A stretch of DNA of 32,025 nt from JAEUKQ01 sp964414755 (GCA_964414755.1 CAYPXH010000015.1:1-32025); one strand, 5' to 3'. Numbered from the stretch's first letter, positions 9,599 to 18,278 are shown. A program made the numbers and translations. The notes: a model not told the origin generated them from the sequence alone.

Positions 9599-9632
9599 GA
9601 AAATAAATAAGTTAACGCAAGATATACGATGA

Positions 9633-9661
9633 TCGACAAAAGCCTTACCGACAATTATACT
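9633..9661 (+). promoter_or_regulatory. Sigma-70-type promoter of the bc1 chaperone gene
   Basis: TCGACA (9633-9638) and TATACT (9656-9661) each match the consensus at five of six bases and are spaced by exactly 17 bp. The start codon is at 9694, so the leader would be about 25-30 bases. A perfect 14-bp palindrome begins 1 base after the -10 box. Confidence 0.65.
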
Positions 9662-9662
9662 G

Positions 9663-9676
9663 AACAGGTACCTGTT
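9663..9676. promoter_or_regulatory. Perfect palindrome at the transcript start, candidate operator
   Basis: AACAGGTACCTGTT is a perfect 14-bp palindrome directly downstream of the -10 box and over the expected transcription start. It could be a repressor site, or form a 5-bp RNA hairpin with a GUAC loop at the 5' end of the message. The factor is unknown. Confidence 0.45.
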
Positions 9677-9693
9677 TATTATGGATTAAATAT

Positions 9694-10239
9694 ATGTTTA
9701 AGTTTGTAAAAAAAAACGCCTTAGAACAAAAATACGCAGAAAATCTGTACCAAAGAATTGTACAACAAAGCCGCATAAAAATTTTTTATACAGATTTTTC
9801 AATCCCCGATACTATTGATGGCCGTTATGAGGTTTTAGTATTACATTCTTGGTTGTTTTTAAAGCGATTAAGAACGATTAACCAGCCTTTGAGTTTGGTA
9901 CAAAGGGTTAGCCAAAATATCTTTGACTCTCTTGTTCGTGACTTTGATAGCAGTTTACGGCAAATTGGGCTTGGGGACAAAAAACTTGCAACACAGGTGC
10001 GTTTTATGGTGAAAGGGGTTTATGGAAGGTTTCATGCCTATGACCAAACTTTTCATCAAGAAGATATGCTGCAGCAATCATTAAAGCGTAACATACTTGG
10101 TCTAGCAACAGTTACTGTTGATCAAATTATTCAACTTGCCCGTTATGTATTAAAGATGGATACATATCTTAAAGATATTGAAGATCAATCTTTCCTGCAG
10201 TCAAATTTTATGTGGCCATTAACAAATACTTCTTCCTAA
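9694..10239 (+). CDS. Ubiquinol-cytochrome c chaperone family protein (CBP3-like)
   Basis: A 181-residue protein of the ubiquinol-cytochrome c chaperone family, related to mitochondrial Cbp3, which helps cytochrome b and the bc1 complex assemble. Recognisable features are the N-terminal LYQRIVQQSR, the central GRYEVLVLHSWLFLKRL, and the helix motif VRFMVKGVYGRFHAYDQTF, where family members usually have a VG-KRMK--A-AFYGR block. No signal peptide or membrane helix is seen, so a cytoplasmic or peripheral protein is expected. A good promoter lies upstream, and the YceD gene follows after 33 bases, so the two probably share a transcript. Its presence implies a bc1 complex elsewhere in the genome. 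Confidence 0.85.
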   Translation: MFKFVKKNALEQKYAENLYQRIVQQSRIKIFYTDFSIPDTIDGRYEVLVLHSWLFLKRLRTINQPLSLVQRVSQNIFDSLVRDFDSSLRQIGLGDKKLATQVRFMVKGVYGRFHAYDQTFHQEDMLQQSLKRNILGLATVTVDQIIQLARYVLKMDTYLKDIEDQSFLQSNFMWPLTNTSS

Positions 10240-10272
10240 GAAATACATCCATGAGAGTTACGGGGTGATCAC

Positions 10273-10728
10273 GTGTTAGAAAATGAATTTAGTCGTATTT
10301 TAGCTGTTGAATTGATCAGCCATCAACCATTGCGCCGACAGGTTAGGGCTAATTCAGGCGAAATGCAGCGGCTTGCACAGCGATTTGATTTATTTAAATT
10401 AGATGAATTGCAAGCAGATTTAGTCATTCAATATATAGCCGACCAAGAAATAGAAATTAAAGGAATGATCGCTGCAAAATTTGAAGAAAGGCATGTTAAA
10501 ACCCTTCAACCAGTTCCGCGTGTAATTAAAAAATCTTTTTCTTTAACACTTGGACGACATATACCAGAAGGCTATGATACCAATGAAGATCATCAGGGGC
10601 ACCGCGAATTGTTAAAAGATTGGGTGGTTGGTGGTCAATTAGATATTGGTGAAATTGTTGTTCAAGAACTATCAGATGAATTGGATCTATACCCAGGAAT
10701 TAGTGATATAATAAAGCCCGATTCCTGA
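10273..10728 (+). CDS. yceD: YceD/DUF177 family protein
   Basis: A 151-residue DUF177 (YceD) protein. The family is almost always encoded just before rpmF and is linked to large-subunit rRNA metabolism in bacteria and plastids; the exact biochemical role is not settled. Here the sequence starts at a GTG with GGGGTGA upstream and has the family pattern of an N-terminal beta segment (FSRILAVELI), a central acidic stretch, and the late block DIGEIVVQELSDELDLYPG. It lies between the bc1 chaperone and rpmF, the expected context. A 213-base gap with its own promoter-like sequence separates it from rpmF. Confidence 0.85.
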   Translation: MLENEFSRILAVELISHQPLRRQVRANSGEMQRLAQRFDLFKLDELQADLVIQYIADQEIEIKGMIAAKFEERHVKTLQPVPRVIKKSFSLTLGRHIPEGYDTNEDHQGHRELLKDWVVGGQLDIGEIVVQELSDELDLYPGISDIIKPDS

Positions 10729-10896
10729 AGACGATATACAATATTTCCATTATTTTTATTATGTGTTAAAGTTGTCCCGAATTGTTCATGCAAGATATTT
10801 GGTTGAATGTTTCAGGATATATGTTAAAAGAAGCATCCAAAGATTGTTAGGTTTATACTTGTATAAAAAAAATCTTTTGGTTAAAAATGGCAGGCA

Positions 10897-10924
10897 TTAT
10901 TTTGCTATCTTATGATTATATAAT
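10897..10924 (+). promoter_or_regulatory. Candidate promoter of rpmF-plsX-fabH
   Basis: A perfect TATAAT (10919-10924) lies 17 bases before the rpmF start. The best -35 at 16-bp spacing (TTATTT) is weak. The position argues for a promoter or for a very short leader, but it is not proven. Confidence 0.35.
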
Positions 10925-10941
10925 ATAGAAAGTTTTTTATT

Positions 10942-11139
10942 ATGGCAGTTCCTAAAAAGAAAACATCCAAATCACGCCGCGATCAGCGTCGTTCACACCA
11001 TGCTCTAACAGCCGTATTAGCTGTCGAGTGTTCCAATTGCGGGGAATTAAAAAAACCACATCATATTTGTCCCCATTGTGGGCATTATGATGGAAAGGCC
11101 GTTGTTCAATCGAAAACAGCAGCCACACCGGCAGCATAA
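10942..11139 (+). CDS. rpmF: 50S ribosomal protein L32
   Basis: Ribosomal protein L32, 65 residues, a small basic component of the large subunit. The start MAVPKKKTSKSRRDQRRSHH is diagnostic. Four cysteines (30, 33, 43 and 46, as CSNC and CPHC) form a zinc ribbon, so this is the zinc-binding C+ form. The genes plsX and fabH follow, as in most proteobacteria, which couples ribosome and phospholipid synthesis. Confidence 0.97.
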   Translation: MAVPKKKTSKSRRDQRRSHHALTAVLAVECSNCGELKKPHHICPHCGHYDGKAVVQSKTAATPAA

Positions 11140-11162
11140 GCAAGCTTTTAGGAAGACATGTA

Positions 11163-12221
11163 TTGAGCGATCCAATCGTCATAGCGCTTGATGCGATGGG
11201 TGGTGATCATGCCCCTGATATTGTTATCAAGGGTGCATTTATCGCGCGCAAGCGCTTTCCTAATCTACGCTATATTCTGTTCGGCGATGAAAGGTTGATT
11301 AAGCCATTACTGGACAAGCAGCCTGGATTCAATGAGTTTTGTTCCCTTGTTCATACGACGCAATTTGTGCGTGGTGATGACAAACCGTCTGTTGCCTTGC
11401 GCAACAGTCGCGACAGTAGTATGCGTCTTGCAATAGAAGCCGTGGCAGAGGCTAAGGCAGCTGCTGTTGTTTCGGCCGGTAATACCGGTGCGCTGATGGC
11501 CATGGCAAAAATTGTTTTAAAAACCTTACCTGGAATTGACCGTCCCGCTATGGCTTCGTACTTTCCAACGATCAAAGGCGAAAGTGTTATGCTGGATTTG
11601 GGTGCCAATATTCAATATGATGCTGCTAATTTGTTACAATTTGCACTAATGGGCAGTGTTTTTATCAGCGCTGTTCTTGGCGTTCGTATGCCAGTGATTG
11701 GTCTATTAAATGTTGGATCTGAAGATGTTAAAGGCAATGAAATTGTGCGTGAAGCTAATGCATTGCTGCGGCAAGTAAAATTACCAGGTCTTTATCATGG
11801 GTTTATTGAAGGTGATGATATAGCAAAGGGCACAGTTGATGTTATCGTGACGGATGGATTTACCGGTAATATCGCCTTAAAATCCATTGAAGGAACTGCA
11901 AAGCTGATTTCTGAATATCTTAAACAAACTTTTCGCAGTTCTTTTTTGGCACAAATAGGTTATCTTTTTGCCCGCCCGGCTTTAAACACTTTGAAGGTTC
12001 GTGTCGATCCAAGACGCTATAATGGCGCCATTTTCCTTGGCTTGAATGGTGTTGCTGTTAAAAGTCATGGTGGTACAGATGCTATTGGATTTGCTAATGC
12101 TGTCGGTGTTGCCGCTAATATGATAGTTCACAAGGCTTTATCAAGAATTAATCAGGATCTAAAGCTTGTGCAGGATAGTCTACAGCAACCATCGGCAAAC
12201 AGCCAGGTGCCAAACGTATGA
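11163..12221 (+). CDS. plsX: Phosphate acyltransferase PlsX
   Basis: PlsX converts acyl-ACP to acyl-phosphate, the acyl donor for PlsY in the first step of phospholipid synthesis. The protein has 352 residues, the normal length. It starts with IALDAMGGDHAP, the family signature, and contains SAGNTGALM, LDLGAN and TDGFTGNIALK. The start is a TTG at 11163 with AGGAAG 7 bases upstream; the ATG at 11158 is out of frame. The stop overlaps the fabH start (ATGA), so the two are translationally coupled. PlsX is normally a peripheral membrane enzyme. Confidence 0.96.
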   Translation: MSDPIVIALDAMGGDHAPDIVIKGAFIARKRFPNLRYILFGDERLIKPLLDKQPGFNEFCSLVHTTQFVRGDDKPSVALRNSRDSSMRLAIEAVAEAKAAAVVSAGNTGALMAMAKIVLKTLPGIDRPAMASYFPTIKGESVMLDLGANIQYDAANLLQFALMGSVFISAVLGVRMPVIGLLNVGSEDVKGNEIVREANALLRQVKLPGLYHGFIEGDDIAKGTVDVIVTDGFTGNIALKSIEGTAKLISEYLKQTFRSSFLAQIGYLFARPALNTLKVRVDPRRYNGAIFLGLNGVAVKSHGGTDAIGFANAVGVAANMIVHKALSRINQDLKLVQDSLQQPSANSQVPNV

Positions 12222-13186
12222 CAGTAAAATCAATTGTTGCGGGATGTGGTCGATATCTTCCTGAAAAAATTATTACCAATGTTGAATTGTCGAAAACAGT
12301 TGATACGACTGATGAATGGATTGAACAGCGCACCGGGATTCGTCAGCGTCATATTGTTGCCCCGGGCGAAAAAACTTCCGATCTTGCGGTAAAAGCTGCC
12401 AAGACAGCTATTGCACATGCAGGTCTTATGCCCAATGATATTGATCTTGTTTTGGTTGCAACAACAACTCCCGATCGTACGTTTCCATCTACCGCTGTAA
12501 CAGTGCAGGCGAAGCTTGGTATACAAAGTGGATTTGCTTTTGATATTCAGGCGGTGTGCTCGGGTTTTATTTATGCATTGGCGGTGGCAGACAATTTTAT
12601 TCGGCAAAAACAAGTGCGCCATGCTTTGGTAATTGGTGCTGAAGCTTTCTCGTGCTTGCTTGACTGGCATGACCGTTCAACTTGTATTCTGTTTGGTGAT
12701 GGGGCTGGGGCTGTTGTGCTTAAGGCATCAGCCGAAAATGAAACTAGCCGCGGGATACTGTCAACACATCTTTTTTCTGATGGACAGTATGAAGACATGT
12801 TATATGTTGATGGCGGTCCAAGCTCCACCAACACAGTCGGTAAGGTTAGAATGGTTGGTCGTGAGGTTTTTAAACATGCTGTCCACAAGATGGAACAGGC
12901 TGCCCTTGTCGCGTTGAAACAACAAAAGCTTGAAGTTTCAGATATCGATTGGTTAGTTCCGCATCAGGCAAATCGCCGCATCATTGAAGCAGTTGGTGAA
13001 AAACTGGGATTGCCAATAGAAAAAGTGGTAATTACGGTTGATAAACATGCAAATACGTCCGCTGCTTCGATACCCCTTGCATTGGCTGAAGCCATTGCAG
13101 ATGGCCGCATTAAACCTGGCAATTTGGTTTTATTAGAGGCTTTGGGTGGTGGATTCACCTGGGGCTCTGTATTAATACGTTGGTAA
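12218..13186 (+). CDS. fabH: Beta-ketoacyl-ACP synthase III
   Basis: FabH condenses acetyl-CoA with malonyl-ACP to start fatty acid synthesis. The protein has 322 residues. The catalytic triad is complete: Cys114 (QAVCSGF), His249 (VPHQANRRI) and Asn279 (HANTSAAS). The motif FGDGAGAVVL and the C-terminal GGGFTWGS are also present. The ATG overlaps the plsX stop by 4 bases. Together with rpmF and plsX it forms the conserved rpmF-plsX-fabH operon, with ihfA 79 bases downstream. Confidence 0.97.
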   Translation: MTVKSIVAGCGRYLPEKIITNVELSKTVDTTDEWIEQRTGIRQRHIVAPGEKTSDLAVKAAKTAIAHAGLMPNDIDLVLVATTTPDRTFPSTAVTVQAKLGIQSGFAFDIQAVCSGFIYALAVADNFIRQKQVRHALVIGAEAFSCLLDWHDRSTCILFGDGAGAVVLKASAENETSRGILSTHLFSDGQYEDMLYVDGGPSSTNTVGKVRMVGREVFKHAVHKMEQAALVALKQQKLEVSDIDWLVPHQANRRIIEAVGEKLGLPIEKVVITVDKHANTSAASIPLALAEAIADGRIKPGNLVLLEALGGGFTWGSVLIRW

Positions 13187-13265
13187 GAAAATAATTCTTG
13201 TTTCTTGCCCTAACGATTGCTATGAAATGTAATATAGAATTAAGACAGAGCATTTTTGAACAGTC

Positions 13266-13574
13266 ATGAAGAAAAAACAACAACAGCAAGCCACATTAAC
13301 GAGGGCCGACTTAAGTCAGGCTGTGTTTTATCAATTAGGTTTCTCCCGGGTCGAGGCTATACGACTTGTTGACGATGTATTTGAATTAATTACCAAATCT
13401 ATTGCTAAAGGTCATGATGTTAAGTTAAGTGGTTTTGCTACTTTTCTTATTAAATCTAAAAAAACCCGCCTTGGACGAAATCCAAAAACTGGTGAAGCTG
13501 TTAGCATAGCTCCAAGAAAAGTCTTAAGCTTCAGGCCTTCAGCCTTACTGAAAAAGCAAATGAATTTAATTTAA
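13266..13574 (+). CDS. ihfA: Integration host factor alpha subunit
   Basis: DNA-bending histone-like protein of the HU/IHF family, 102 residues, normally a heterodimer with IhfB. It has the dimer core LTRADLSQAVFYQLGFSRVEA, here with Gln and Tyr in the usually charged helix, then KLSGFATF and the DNA-intercalating arm GRNPKTGEAVSIAPRKVLSF. Its place between fabH and the MerR-type gene is the standard alphaproteobacterial one and favours IHF-alpha over HU. An extra basic-glutamine tail (KKKQQQQ) precedes the fold. A 79-base gap upstream leaves room for its own promoter. Confidence 0.9.
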   Translation: MKKKQQQQATLTRADLSQAVFYQLGFSRVEAIRLVDDVFELITKSIAKGHDVKLSGFATFLIKSKKTRLGRNPKTGEAVSIAPRKVLSFRPSALLKKQMNLI

Positions 13575-13584
13575 AGTGGTTATT

Positions 13585-14121
13585 ATGCGTGTACGAAATA
13601 CCAGTAAAATTTTAGTAGATTTACCAGTTAAGGCCAGTCATGGGCGGCGTTCTGCAACAAGCTTGTCAAATGCTACACAGCGTCTAAGGCTTGAAAAGGC
13701 CGATACTGCCTATAGAACAATTAGCGAAGTTTCTGAAGAACTTTCTATTCCACAACATGTTTTGCGTTTTTGGGAAACAAAATTTTCTTCTATAAAACCT
13801 GTTAAACGTGGTGGTGGGCGGCGCTACTATAAACCGGAAGACATTAATTTATTACAATCCATTCAACGGCTTTTATATGAACAGGGCTATACCATTAAAG
13901 GTGTTCAAAGGTTAATTGCTGAGCGTGGTATAGATTGGCTTAATGTTACCTCAAAAAAACAGCCGGTACGCGCATCAAAAATGATGACAGATCGTGCTGC
14001 ACCGCTAGCCATTAACCAGGGGCGGCGCAAGAGCAAGCAAACCGATAACGAATCTTTACATGATGTGTTAACCGAATTAAAACAATTAAAAGGTCGTTTA
14101 AGCAAGCTTATCGACAATTAA
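13585..14121 (+). CDS. MerR-family transcriptional regulator
   Basis: A 178-residue DNA-binding protein with an N-terminal MerR winged helix at residues about 43-115: YRTISEVSEELSIPQHVLRF, then WE, then GGGRRYYKPEDI, then IKGVQRLI. A basic linker and a short C-terminal coiled-coil-like segment (LTELKQLKGRLSKLID) follow; there is no metal-binding cysteine set. The same gene lies just after ihfA and before a tRNA-Pro in many alphaproteobacteria, but its targets are not known to me. I chose ATG 13585 over the in-frame GTG at 13576, which is only 1 base after the ihfA stop. About 40 residues before the fold look unstructured. Confidence 0.88.
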   Translation: MRVRNTSKILVDLPVKASHGRRSATSLSNATQRLRLEKADTAYRTISEVSEELSIPQHVLRFWETKFSSIKPVKRGGGRRYYKPEDINLLQSIQRLLYEQGYTIKGVQRLIAERGIDWLNVTSKKQPVRASKMMTDRAAPLAINQGRRKSKQTDNESLHDVLTELKQLKGRLSKLIDN

Positions 14122-14145
14122 GGTTTATTTATCGTATTTCAAAGC

Positions 14146-14176
14146 TTGACAAAAGCTGTTAAAAAATTCTTATGGA
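14146..14176 (+). promoter_or_regulatory. Candidate promoter of tRNA-Pro
   Basis: A perfect TTGACA (14146-14151) lies 52 bases before the tRNA. The best -10 candidate is TATGGA (14171-14176) at a long 19-bp spacing. The position is right for a tRNA promoter but the -10 match is poor. Confidence 0.4.
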
Positions 14177-14202
14177 TAGCTTATTAATTTATCCAAGAAT
14201 GT

Positions 14203-14279
14203 CGGAGCGTAGCGCAGCCTGGTAGCGCATCACACTGGGGGTGTGGGGGTCGTGGGTTCAAATCCCGCCGCTCCGACCA
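14203..14279 (+). tRNA. tRNA-Pro (anticodon GGG)
   Basis: A full cloverleaf of 77 bases including encoded CCA. The acceptor stem CGGAGCG (14203-14209) pairs with CGCTCCG (14269-14275), A is the discriminator base, and CCA is at 14277-14279. The anticodon stem TCACA/TGTGG holds the loop CTGGGGG, giving anticodon GGG, which reads CCC and CCU. The T arm GTGGG-TTCAAAT-CCCGC is standard. It follows the ihfA-merR pair as in many alphaproteobacteria. Confidence 0.95.
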
Positions 14280-14316
14280 TTATAAACAATGCTACATTCA
14301 AAGGATTAATCATCCG

Positions 14317-14350
14317 AAACACCCTTTAAGCAGGGTTGGTTTATTTTTTT
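14317..14350 (+). terminator. Probable terminator after tRNA-Pro
   Basis: AAACACCCT pairs with AGGGT-tg-GTTT (a 2-base bulge) around a 6-base loop, and ATTTTTTTAT follows. It lies about 40 bases after the tRNA and before pccB. Confidence 0.55.
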
Positions 14351-14422
14351 ATGGGAATGTCTTAAAAGATATGCTAGTGGGTGGCGTGCCGATTAGTAAA
14401 GACTATTTTCAGGAATTTAAAA

Positions 14423-15955
14423 ATGCGCGATGTTCTAGAACAGCTTGATAAAAAAAGGGCGGCCGCAAGGCTTGGGGGCGGCCTAAATCGTATTCAGGCA
14501 CAACATGCCAAAGGTAAACTAACTGCCCGCGAACGCTTAGATATTCTGCTTGATCCACATTCTTTTGAGGAATGGGATATGTTTAAAGAGCATCGCTGCC
14601 ATGATTTTGGCCTTGATCAGCAACAAATACCAGGAGACGGCGTTGTTATTGGCCACGGGCTTATATATGGCCGCAAGGTTTTTGTCTTTAGCCAGGATTT
14701 TACTGTTTTTGGGGGGTCGTTAAGCGAAACGCATGCAGAAAAAATATGTAAAGTGATAGACCAAGCTGTTAAGCTTGGTATTCCGGTGATCGGCATTAAT
14801 GATTCAGGTGGTGCCCGTATTCAGGAAGGCGTTGCTTCATTGGCCGGATACGCCGAAGTTTTTCAGCGCAACATTTTAGCTTCAGGCGTTGTTCCCCAGA
14901 TTTCGGTAATTATGGGGCCATGTGCTGGCGGTGCTGTTTATTCGCCGGCAATGACAGACTTTGTTTTTATGGTGCGTGATTCGTCTTATATGTATGTAAC
15001 GGGTCCAGATGTTGTTAAAACAGTTACCCACGAAACTGTTAGCCATGAAGAACTGGGGGGTGCGTCAACACATACGACAAAATCGGGTGTTGCAGACTTA
15101 GCCTTTGAAAACGATATTCAAGCGCTTCTACAAGTTCGACGGCTTTATAATTTTCTACCCTTATCTAATCGTCATCCATTACCAATTATTCCAACTGATC
15201 AACCAATTGACCAACCTGATTTTTCGCTTGATACCCTAATACCCAAAAACCCAAATAAACCATACGATATTAAAGAGTTAATTCATAAAGTTATTGATCG
15301 GGGCGATTTTTTTGAAATTCAGGCGGAATTTGCAAAAAATATTGTAGTTGGTTTTGCCAGAATGGGTGGAATACCTGTTGGAATTATTGCTAATCAACCC
15401 ATGGTGTTGGCTGGATGTCTTGATATTGATGCTTCAAGAAAAGCTGCACGATTTGTACGTTTTTGCGATTGTTTTAATATACCTTTAGTTACTTTTGTGG
15501 ATGTTCCCGGGTTTATGCCTGGTACGGCTCAGGAGTATAATGGTATTATTAAACACGGTGCAAAGTTGCTGTTTGCTTATGGCGAAGCAACCGTGCCAAA
15601 AATTACGGTAATTACGCGTAAAGCTTATGGCGGAGCTTATGATGTCATGAGTTCTAAGCATTTGCGCGGCGATATTAATTATGCTTGGCCCACTGCTGAA
15701 ATTGCCGTGATGGGGCCTAAGGGGGCTGTTGAGATTATTTTCCGCAACGACATTAATGATCAGCAAAAAATTACACAAAGAACTGAAGAATACCGACAAA
15801 AATTTGCTAACCCTTTTATTGTGGCTAAGCGTGGGTTTATTGATGATGTGATCATGCCCCATGGAACAAGGCGGCGGATTTGCAGAGCTTTACAACTATT
15901 GCAGGATAAAAAATTAGAAAACCCCTGGAAAAAGCACGACAACATTCCCCTATAA
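14423..15955 (+). CDS. pccB: Propionyl-CoA carboxylase beta chain
   Basis: Carboxyltransferase subunit that moves CO2 from carboxybiotin to propionyl-CoA, giving methylmalonyl-CoA. From ATG 14423 the protein has 510 residues, the usual PccB length; AGGA lies 8 bases upstream, and the longer open frame from 14381 lacks family sequence. Two crotonase-like halves are visible. The N half has DSGGARIQEGV and GPCAGGAVYSPAMTDF. The C half has DVPGFMPGTAQEYNGII, RKAYGGAYDVMSSK and MGPKGAVEIIF. These fit PccB better than the methylcrotonyl enzyme, which is encoded separately at 25966. The biotin-carrying partner pccA follows after 44 bases. The mutase and epimerase needed to reach succinyl-CoA are not in the window. 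Confidence 0.95.
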   Translation: MRDVLEQLDKKRAAARLGGGLNRIQAQHAKGKLTARERLDILLDPHSFEEWDMFKEHRCHDFGLDQQQIPGDGVVIGHGLIYGRKVFVFSQDFTVFGGSLSETHAEKICKVIDQAVKLGIPVIGINDSGGARIQEGVASLAGYAEVFQRNILASGVVPQISVIMGPCAGGAVYSPAMTDFVFMVRDSSYMYVTGPDVVKTVTHETVSHEELGGASTHTTKSGVADLAFENDIQALLQVRRLYNFLPLSNRHPLPIIPTDQPIDQPDFSLDTLIPKNPNKPYDIKELIHKVIDRGDFFEIQAEFAKNIVVGFARMGGIPVGIIANQPMVLAGCLDIDASRKAARFVRFCDCFNIPLVTFVDVPGFMPGTAQEYNGIIKHGAKLLFAYGEATVPKITVITRKAYGGAYDVMSSKHLRGDINYAWPTAEIAVMGPKGAVEIIFRNDINDQQKITQRTEEYRQKFANPFIVAKRGFIDDVIMPHGTRRRICRALQLLQDKKLENPWKKHDNIPL

Positions 15956-15999
15956 GGGCAGGTTTAATTCTTTATAATCAATCATAAAGTGGACAGATA

Positions 16000-17994
16000 A
16001 TGTTTAAGAAGATCTTAATTGCCAATCGCGGTGAAATTGCTCGGCGTATTATGCGAACAGCAAAACGTATGGGTATTAAAACGGTTGCGGTCTATTCCGA
16101 GGCTGATATAGATTCATGTCATGTGAAAGAAGCCGACGAGGCAGTTTTTATTGGCCCTGCCGCGTCAAGTCAAAGTTATCTGGTCGTTGACAAAATTATA
16201 CAGGCAATTCGTCAAACTGGGGCTGAGGCTGTGCACCCAGGCTATGGTTTTTTGTCGGAAAAAGCACATTTTGCATCTGCTGTTCAGCAAGCAGGGGCAG
16301 TTTTTATTGGTCCACCAGCCAATTCGATTGCTGCAATGGGGGATAAAATCGAATCAAAAAAACTGGCAAAACAAGTTGGGGTATCAACTGTTCCAGGTTA
16401 TCTTGGAGAAATTAGTGATGAATTCCAAGCAACAAAAATTGCTCAGGAAATCGGCTATCCGGTTATTGTCAAAGCTTCGGCCGGCGGTGGCGGTAAAGGC
16501 ATGCGCATAGCTTGGAATGACCAGCAGCTGTCTGAGGGGCTTCGTTTGGCGCGTAGTGAAGCAAAGAACAGCTTTGCTGATGATCGAGTTTTTATTGAGA
16601 AATATATTCAACAACCGCGTCACATTGAAATACAAATTTTAGCAGACAAGTACGGAAAAACCCTATATCTGGGTGAACGTGAATGTTCTATTCAGCGCCG
16701 CCATCAGAAAGTTATTGAAGAAAGCCCAAGCCCTTTTTTAGATGAAAAAACACGCAGACAAATGGGCGAACAAGCAGTGGCACTGGCTAAGGCTGTTGGT
16801 TACCAATCGGCAGGTACGGTCGAGTTTGTTGTGGATCAACAGCGTAATTTTTATTTCTTAGAAATGAATACGCGCTTGCAAGTTGAACACCCTGTTACCG
16901 AATTGGTTCTAGGACTAGATTTGGTTGAATGGATGATTCGTATTGCGGCGGGGGATAAAATTCCTTTTCAGCAACAGGATGTTCGTATGAAAGGTTGGGC
17001 TTTGGAAGCACGCTTTTATGCCGAAGACCCACAACGTGGTTTTTTGCCATCAACCGGTAGATTAACGACCTATCAACAACCGGCTGTCAACAAAAACATT
17101 CGTATCGACAGCGGTGTTGAGGAAGGCAGTGAAATATCGGTTTATTATGATCCTATGATTGCCAAGGTTTGTGCTTATGGCGATACAAGGAACGAGGCAA
17201 TTGCTTATTTACGGCAAGCTTTGGATTCATTTGTTGTTCGCGGTATTTCGCATAATGGATTGTTTCTGTCTGCTTTATTAAACCGACCAAAATTTATCGA
17301 AGGCAAGCTAAGCACAGCTTTTATTCAAGAAGAATTTCCGGAAGGATTCCAACCACCCCACCATCATCATGATACGGTTCCGGTTCTTGCCAGTATTGCT
17401 GCTTACCTTTATTATTTACAGGAATTGCATACCTACAATGCCTTAAATCATTTTTCAAAACACGATCAGGATCATTCTGCTGATTTAGGGGTGTTTCACC
17501 AGCAACAGCAATATGCAATGACCGTACAACAAAACGGTGATTCGCGGCATGTAAAGATATCTATCGAACAACAGGTCTTTGTTATCAACCACACGGGTGA
17601 TACGAAGCATGGGTTGTTTCACGGAACGGTTAACCAGCAGGTCATTGTTTTACAAACTGATTATATGGGAAACAATACATATCGTTTGGCACTGCAAGGA
17701 GCTCAGGGCGATTTTGCCGTTTATCCAGCGCATATTGCAAGATTAAGACCATTGATGCCAATGCGCAAAATGTCAGATCAATCTAAGAAATTAACATCAC
17801 CAATGCCCGGAATGCTAACATCATTAGCAGTAAAAGCGGGCGAAGAAGTTAAACCAGGACAAGAATTGCTGATTCTTGAAGCGATGAAGATGGAAAATAT
17901 TATTCGTGCCGAACGGCCAGGAAAAATTAAAAAAATTCATGCAAAACCCGGGGAAAGTTTGGCAGTTGACCAAATAATACTGGAATTCGAGTAA
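16000..17994 (+). CDS. pccA: Propionyl-CoA carboxylase alpha chain (biotin carboxylase plus biotin carrier)
   Basis: ATP-dependent biotin carboxylase fused to its biotin carrier, 664 residues. The N-terminal biotin carboxylase domain has IANRGEIARRI, HPGYGFLSE, the ATP-grasp glycine loop KASAGGGGKGMR, RECSIQRRHQKVIEE and MNTRLQVEHPVTE. A linker or BT domain of about 150 residues follows. The C-terminal biotinyl domain ends in LEAMKMEN, with the biotin-accepting lysine at about residue 630. Assignment to propionyl-CoA rests mainly on pairing with pccB just upstream. Its stop overlaps the acylphosphatase start by 1 base, so they are probably coupled. A His-rich patch (PPHHHHD) lies near the end of the carboxylase domain. 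Confidence 0.94.
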   Translation: MFKKILIANRGEIARRIMRTAKRMGIKTVAVYSEADIDSCHVKEADEAVFIGPAASSQSYLVVDKIIQAIRQTGAEAVHPGYGFLSEKAHFASAVQQAGAVFIGPPANSIAAMGDKIESKKLAKQVGVSTVPGYLGEISDEFQATKIAQEIGYPVIVKASAGGGGKGMRIAWNDQQLSEGLRLARSEAKNSFADDRVFIEKYIQQPRHIEIQILADKYGKTLYLGERECSIQRRHQKVIEESPSPFLDEKTRRQMGEQAVALAKAVGYQSAGTVEFVVDQQRNFYFLEMNTRLQVEHPVTELVLGLDLVEWMIRIAAGDKIPFQQQDVRMKGWALEARFYAEDPQRGFLPSTGRLTTYQQPAVNKNIRIDSGVEEGSEISVYYDPMIAKVCAYGDTRNEAIAYLRQALDSFVVRGISHNGLFLSALLNRPKFIEGKLSTAFIQEEFPEGFQPPHHHHDTVPVLASIAAYLYYLQELHTYNALNHFSKHDQDHSADLGVFHQQQQYAMTVQQNGDSRHVKISIEQQVFVINHTGDTKHGLFHGTVNQQVIVLQTDYMGNNTYRLALQGAQGDFAVYPAHIARLRPLMPMRKMSDQSKKLTSPMPGMLTSLAVKAGEEVKPGQELLILEAMKMENIIRAERPGKIKKIHAKPGESLAVDQIILEFE

Positions 17995-18278
17995 TGACAA
18001 AGGCACTTCAACTGTACATTGAAGGGCGTGTACAGGGGGTAGGCTATCGCCAGTGGATGTTATCTTTGGCGCAACAAATTGGTGTTTGTGGCTGGGTGCG
18101 TAATATGGTGAACGGCCAGGTTCAGGCCTTGTTGGTGGGTACAGATGTGCAATTGGCACAACTAGTTGAACAATGTCGGCGTGGTCCTGCTTTGGCAAAA
18201 GTTTTGCGGGTTAACAGCCAGGTAGTGCCTGTGCCTCAAATAAAACCTACTACTTTTCAAATTATAGATTCGATTTAA
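17994..18278 (+). CDS. acyP: Acylphosphatase
   Basis: Small cytoplasmic enzyme that hydrolyses carboxyl-phosphate bonds in acyl phosphates, 94 residues, the family's usual size. The phosphate-binding motif GRVQGVGYR holds the catalytic Arg19, and GWVRN holds the catalytic Asn37. The gene starts in the TAATG overlap with pccA, so it belongs to the pcc operon. The physiological substrate is unknown. Its TAA shares bases with the stop of dapF on the other strand. Confidence 0.94.
   Translation: MTKALQLYIEGRVQGVGYRQWMLSLAQQIGVCGWVRNMVNGQVQALLVGTDVQLAQLVEQCRRGPALAKVLRVNSQVVPVPQIKPTTFQIIDSI

Noticed and set aside
12230..12670. 146-codon open frame on the minus strand across the start of fabH
   Set aside because: Antisense to conserved fabH sequence; composition is a by-product of the coding strand.
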